56,677 nucleotides of DNA from Alkaliphilus serpentinus (GTDB lineage: Bacteria > Bacillota > Clostridia > Peptostreptococcales > Natronincolaceae). Position numbers and translations under genes: made by a program. The notes beneath the pieces are model-generated. The model ran no database searches, was not told the DNA's origin, and was given only the letters and a program-made list of their open reading frames with translations. How positions within the stretch are numbered: position 1 is the stretch's first letter; each line of letters opens with the position of its first letter. The DNA lies in NCBI RefSeq assembly GCF_009017255.1, contig NZ_WBZB01000054.1, positions 1 to 56,677 of the forward strand. Reading direction: 5' to 3'. Shown here one piece after another: positions 53,728 to 56,677 of the stretch.

Positions 53728-54671
53728 GAAAGCACACTCCCTTCTTTTATTAAATCCAAATAGGCTTCTTCAATGCTTGGCTGATGAATCTCCAATTTTG
53801 TTAGGGGTATATCCAAGCCTGACAGCAGTTTTTGAGGTGTCTTATCTTTGTATGCAACCTTCAACCCCTGGCCTGTTTCCATGAAAGCTGCTCCAAGCCT
53901 ACATAATTCTGTTTTAAGCGTGTTTTGGTCAGTTGCATCCACGTACATATATTTCTGAATCAGCCTTTCTTTAAGCTGACCCGGTGTTCCTGACATTGCA
54001 ATTTTACCGTTGTTAATTATACAAATCCGGTCTGCGCCTTCAGCTTCTTCCAAGTAATGCGTTGTCAGAAAAATCGTGATATTTTCCTCGGTTCTCACCC
54101 TATTTAAATATTCCCACAGGGAATGGCGGCTGGCAGCATCCAAACCCTGTGTTGGTTCATCCAAAAACAGTATTTTAGGATTGTGCATCAGACTGCGGAT
54201 TATTTCCAGCTTCCGTTTCATCCCGCCGGAGAATGTTTTGAGATTCTTAAAGAGGCTCTCTTGCAGGCCGACAATCTCAGCCAGTTCCTCAATTCGCTGC
54301 TTGTACGCCTTGGGCATCATTCCATAGAATGGCCTAAACCTGTATGTGCCGTAAATACTTACATGCAGCCGGATGTTTTCTTCGGCAGTCAATTCCAAAT
54401 CAAGGCTTGGATTCTGAAAAATTATGCCTGTATTGTACCTAATCTTTTTTGCTTCCTTGTCCAGATCATAACCAGCTATGGATACTGTGCCGTTTGTCTT
54501 TGAAAGTAATGTTGTCAAAATCGATATAGTGGTCGTCTTTCCAGCCCCGTTCGGGCCTAAAAAAGCAAAAAATTCACCTTCACGCACATTAAAACTAATA
54601 TCATCGACTGCCGCTTTTTGCGATTTTTTATACTGTTTAATCAGGTGGTCAACCTGAATCACGTTATTCAT
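53724..54671 (-). CDS. ABC transporter ATP-binding protein (DrrA-like)
   Basis: About 315 residues from the ATG at 54671 (AGGAGG seven bases upstream; frame opens at GTG 54680). Walker A GPNGAGKTTT, Q-loop IIFQNPSLDLELT, signature FSGGMKRK, Walker B ILFLDEPTQGLD, switch LTTHYLEEA. A C-terminal DrrA-like extension of about 85 residues follows. With the ABC-2 permease it forms an exporter. Operon: padR, DUF1048, ATPase, permease. Confidence 0.93.
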   Translation of the reverse strand: MNNVIQVDHLIKQYKKSQKAAVDDISFNVREGEFFAFLGPNGAGKTTTISILTTLLSKTNGTVSIAGYDLDKEAKKIRYNTGIIFQNPSLDLELTAEENIRLHVSIYGTYRFRPFYGMMPKAYKQRIEELAEIVGLQESLFKNLKTFSGGMKRKLEIIRSLMHNPKILFLDEPTQGLDAASRHSLWEYLNRVRTEENITIFLTTHYLEEAEGADRICIINNGKIAMSGTPGQLKERLIQKYMYVDATDQNTLKTELCRLGAAFMETGQGLKVAYKDKTPQKLLSGLDIPLTKLEIHQPSIEEAYLDLIKEGSVLS

Positions 54672-54689
54672 TAAACTCACCTCCTATAT

Positions 54690-55034
54690 TCATTTTCCGT
54701 CGTTCATTTTTCTGTCAAGTTTTTTGTAAATGTTTTGATTTAATGCAGATTTCATTTTATCCAACCATGAATGATGGGGGATGGCTTCAAGAAGGCTGTC
54801 ACAAAAACCGATAACATCCTCTCCCACGATATCAAGTACATCCTTTCCTTCCCTTGCTCCTGCTTCAAACATATTAAGAATATCGACCTGTATATTGGGT
54901 ATGCCTGCATCGCATGTTCCGAACTGATAAAGATATTTAGACATTTCGTAAAACACTACCTGATATTCCTTTGGCAGCACCTTAATACGCCTATCAAGAT
55001 CTTTCTTCATAGTTCCAGTAATCTTATCATACAT
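54690..55034 (-). CDS. DUF1048 family protein
   Basis: A 114-residue helical protein: YKEYQVVFYEMSKYL-type core (KVLPKEYQVVFYEMSKYLYQ), LLEAIPHHSWLDKMKSALN at the end. DUF1048 genes regularly sit between a PadR regulator and an ABC exporter, as here; function unknown. GGAGG seven bases before the ATG, which overlaps the padR end by 8 bp. Confidence 0.85.
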   Translation of the reverse strand: MYDKITGTMKKDLDRRIKVLPKEYQVVFYEMSKYLYQFGTCDAGIPNIQVDILNMFEAGAREGKDVLDIVGEDVIGFCDSLLEAIPHHSWLDKMKSALNQNIYKKLDRKMNDGK

Positions 55035-55356
55035 GACTGTTCCTCCTTAACTCAGTTAGTTTTGATGAAACAAAGTCCCATTTGCTCCAAAAGGCTGAAA
55101 GTTCTTTTTGCCCTGCTTCATTGAGTGAGTAAAACTTTCTCGGCGGCCCGATTTCCGACGATTTTTTCTGTATATCTACAAGCTTGTTTTTTTCAAGCCG
55201 GAATACAATCGTGTACACCGTTCCTTCAACAATATCTTCAAATCCAAGGGCATTGAGCTTTTTCACAATCTCATAACCGTAAGTTTCTTCACGGCTTATG
55301 ATTTCAAGAACACAGCCTTCCAGAATACCTTTTAATATCTCCGTGAGGTTTTCCAT
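55027..55356 (-). CDS. PadR family repressor of the ABC exporter operon
   Basis: A 109-residue PadR regulator: LEGCVLEIISREETYGYEIV, NALGFEDIVEGTVYTIVFRL, RLEKNKLVDIQKKS and GPPRKFYSLNEAGQKEL. First gene of the operon, with AAGGAG before the ATG. A perfect 15-bp palindrome overlaps its promoter, consistent with autorepression relieved by an exported drug or peptide. Confidence 0.92.
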   Translation of the reverse strand: MENLTEILKGILEGCVLEIISREETYGYEIVKKLNALGFEDIVEGTVYTIVFRLEKNKLVDIQKKSSEIGPPRKFYSLNEAGQKELSAFWSKWDFVSSKLTELRRNSHV

Positions 55357-55366
55357 TGATGCTCTC

Positions 55367-55426
55367 CTTTCTACTTTGTGTCAAATAGTACCACTACATA
55401 GTAACACAAAGTAGAAAGAGTGTCAA
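55367..55426 (-). promoter_or_regulatory. PadR promoter with overlapping 15-bp palindrome
   Basis: TTGACA (55421-55426), 17 bp, TACTAT (55398-55403) on the minus strand. Arms 55367-55381 and 55404-55418 are perfect inverted repeats; one fills the spacer, the other lies just past the start site. Confidence 0.8.
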
Positions 55427-55607
55427 TAGAGAAGAATCAAAAAATTCACATTATGAGCTAGATACGAGATTTTAGATAAGTTCTTCTGAAATGCAGCAAC
55501 TCTCGATTGATTTTCATTAAAACTACTTCTTAGTCTTCTAGAACTTTGGATAGGTTACACTTAATTAGACAGTAAAAACTCGGACATGATATAATAAATG
55601 AAATTGA

Positions 55608-55724
55608 ATGGAGGATTATCATGCTTATGAAGCGGGAGTGTTAGTAGCACCGCTGAGTAAATCATTCAAAAAAGCATACGGCCACACACCTAATGAGCTT
55701 AGAAAACAGATTTTAAACATGTAA
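55608..55724 (+). pseudogene. C-terminal relic of an AraC family regulator
   Basis: The 38-residue frame ends APLSKSFKKAYGHTPNELRK and QILNM, the last helix-turn-helix of AraC proteins (F-K-x-YG-xTP-xxxR). Upstream residues do not match, so most of the gene is lost. A run TTAATTAGACAGTAAAAACT just upstream may mark an insertion-sequence scar. Confidence 0.6.
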
Positions 55725-55901
55725 AAAATTATAATGTTCGTAAACGTTAAAGAGCCCACACCTTTACAAGTGTGAGCTTGTATTTTAATCTTTACAAGTG
55801 AAGCGCCCCCATTGTCTTGGAACAGGCTCTTTGAGTTAATCAAAGTACCTATCCCTCTATCCTTTCTAAAGCATGGCAAACTAAAGGTCTTGCCACTATC
55901 A

Positions 55902-56333
55902 TTAGTGCAGAAATCTTTTTAATTCTTCTATATTTCTCTGTTCAAATTGTAACAGCTGGTTTCCAAGATCAAGTATTTCTTTATCTGCATCATTATATTC
56001 CTGTAATTTTTTCGTTATATCTACCGTCCCCATGGTGCTGCCTTGTATTAGTATCTCCGAGATATGGGATGGGCTCTTATTTAATAAGGTTTTTAGATTA
56101 ATCATAATATAGGAAGAAGCCTTTGAGAGTGGATTTATACCCTTTGCATCTTTATCCATTTCTTGAATCTTTGTTTTTGCCTTATTATAAATCTTTTTAT
56201 ACTCATTAAACTGTGATTCTAAATTCTGCTTAAAGGTATCATCCTTTACTATTGGAATTAATTGTTTTATTGCATCCTGACCCATTTCCGAATTCTGATG
56301 TATATAGTTTAGTAGTTCTATATTACCTGTCAT
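55902..56333 (-). CDS. helical (ferritin-like) protein of unknown function
   Basis: A 143-residue all-helical protein from ATG 56333 (AAGGAGG eight bases upstream; a TTG at 56339 lies inside the spacer). NIELLNYIHQNSEMGQDAIK, LESQFNEYKKIYNKAKTKI, MGTVDITKKLQEYNDADKEI and LLQFEQRNIEELKRFLH suggest a four-helix bundle like DUF2383/DUF892 proteins, but metal ligands are not convincing. Bounded by repeats on the left and right. Confidence 0.75.
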   Translation of the reverse strand: MTGNIELLNYIHQNSEMGQDAIKQLIPIVKDDTFKQNLESQFNEYKKIYNKAKTKIQEMDKDAKGINPLSKASSYIMINLKTLLNKSPSHISEILIQGSTMGTVDITKKLQEYNDADKEILDLGNQLLQFEQRNIEELKRFLH

Positions 56334-56382
56334 CGTCAAAACCTCCTTTTTAACTATTATGTGTGGATATTTAGTATTTATT

Positions 56383-56442
56383 CAAGAACACAATGGGACG
56401 GCAGACTGCGTAATAAAGGTCTTGCGTCCCATTGTGTTCTTG
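56383..56442. repeat. 18-bp-stem hairpin of REP-like family
   Basis: Arms 56383-56400 and 56425-56442 are perfect inverted repeats around 24 bases. Each arm contains ACACAATGGGACG, one base off the ACACAAGGGGACG core near the transposase. Confidence 0.75.
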
Positions 56443-56677
56443 AGTTCATTACTGAACTTAATTATTTAAGTAAGCTTTAAATTGTGACAACGTGATCCAT
56501 GGAAAGACGGCATATCTATTCAACTCATAAGGATTTGAATTAGCAGTTGTGTAACCACCTTGCGTTGTGAATGCGAGTTTGACACCAACTTCTATAAGAG
56601 CTTCTAGGTAGGAACCACAGAACCACAGGCAGAACCAAGGAACCACAGGGACGGTTCGGGACCAGTGAAAAACTGGT
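56443..56677. other. window-end accessory DNA with REP-like words
   Basis: A minus-strand frame of 62 codons (56458-56646) has no recognisable family and its first half runs through repeat words (ACAGGGACGGTTC at 56644-56656), so I do not call it a gene. Confidence 0.4.

Noticed and set aside
53240-53884. 214-codon frame antisense to the ABC exporter genes
   Set aside because: Spans the junction of two well-supported genes; shadow frame.
55750-55779. Hairpin as terminator of the helical-protein gene
   Set aside because: Stem has a mismatch and lies over 120 bp from the stop with a weak T-run.
55625-55879. 84-codon minus-strand frame
   Set aside because: Runs antisense through the AraC relic and a hairpin, no ribosome site.
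56458-56646. 62-codon minus-strand frame at the window end
   Set aside because: Starts within repeat words, has no ribosome site or recognisable family; not supportable as a gene although the C-terminal half looks protein-like.
1-56677. tRNA, rRNA, CRISPR array, prophage
   Set aside because: None recognised on either strand; repeats seen are REP-like and not regularly spaced.

Overview
The window looks like a chromosomal segment of a low-G+C Firmicute, most likely an anaerobic Clostridia of the Alkaliphilus/Natronincola type. The pointers are AT-rich DNA, strong AGGAGG ribosome binding sites, sigma-A promoters, two FeoB iron systems, a PyrR-type leader and, above all, two genes that only make sense if UGA is read as selenocysteine. 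This assignment comes from gene content only; no rRNA, tRNA or CRISPR array was seen.

Layout. 0-4.7 kb: autoregulated MarR regulator, SelO adenylyltransferase, a cupin, chromate transporter ChrA and its PadR regulator, and a relic of a peptide-type ABC ATPase. 4.8-17.7 kb (minus strand): an alpha-glucoside regulon of beta-phosphoglucomutase, a six-hairpin glycosidase-like protein, a GH65 phosphorylase, a LacI regulator, a sugar ABC importer and a GH31 glycosidase. Three identical 12-bp palindromes sit in front of its transcription blocks. 18-21.6 kb: amino-acid ABC importer with an aminotransferase. 21.7-25.6 kb: LarA-like racemase, DegV, YchF. 25.6-32.6 kb: metal block with CadC/CadA, ZupT, a DtxR regulator and FeoAB. 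32.8-42.2 kb: YibE/F-like protein, MBL hydrolase, MutY, EamA and MFS transporters, an interrupted metallophosphoesterase, a short YidC and a MATE pump. 42.5-45.6 kb: a second feo operon (DtxR, FeoA, FeoB, FeoB-associated Cys-rich peptide). 45.9-47.5 kb: uracil permease behind a tandem PyrR leader. 47.5-56.7 kb: accessory DNA with REP-like repeats, a TetM-like GTPase fused to an NYN nuclease, a REP-associated transposase and a dead relative, a peroxiredoxin-like selenoprotein, a BlaR1 stub, a PadR-controlled ABC exporter, an AraC relic and a helical protein.

Main discoveries. (1) The Cd/Zn ATPase gene actually starts 64 codons upstream of its apparent start and reads through an in-frame TGA at the first Cys position of its first metal-binding CxxC motif, giving UxxC, with a SECIS-like hairpin directly downstream. 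(2) A peroxiredoxin-like gene has TGA at the first position of a UPFC motif, also with a hairpin. (3) A ribosomal-protection-type GTPase carries a C-terminal YacP/Rae1-like nuclease domain. (4) The marR promoter and the MATE promoter 42 kb away share about 70 bp of homologous operator DNA with a compensated change in both half-sites, which predicts that this MarR controls the pump.

Genes working together: imported glucosides are probably cleaved by GH65 phosphorolysis to beta-glucose 1-phosphate and converted to glucose 6-phosphate by PgmB, with GH31 and the six-hairpin protein trimming longer or branched substrates. Iron enters by two Feo systems under DtxR-type (and perhaps Fur) control, and toxic divalent metals leave through CadA under CadC.
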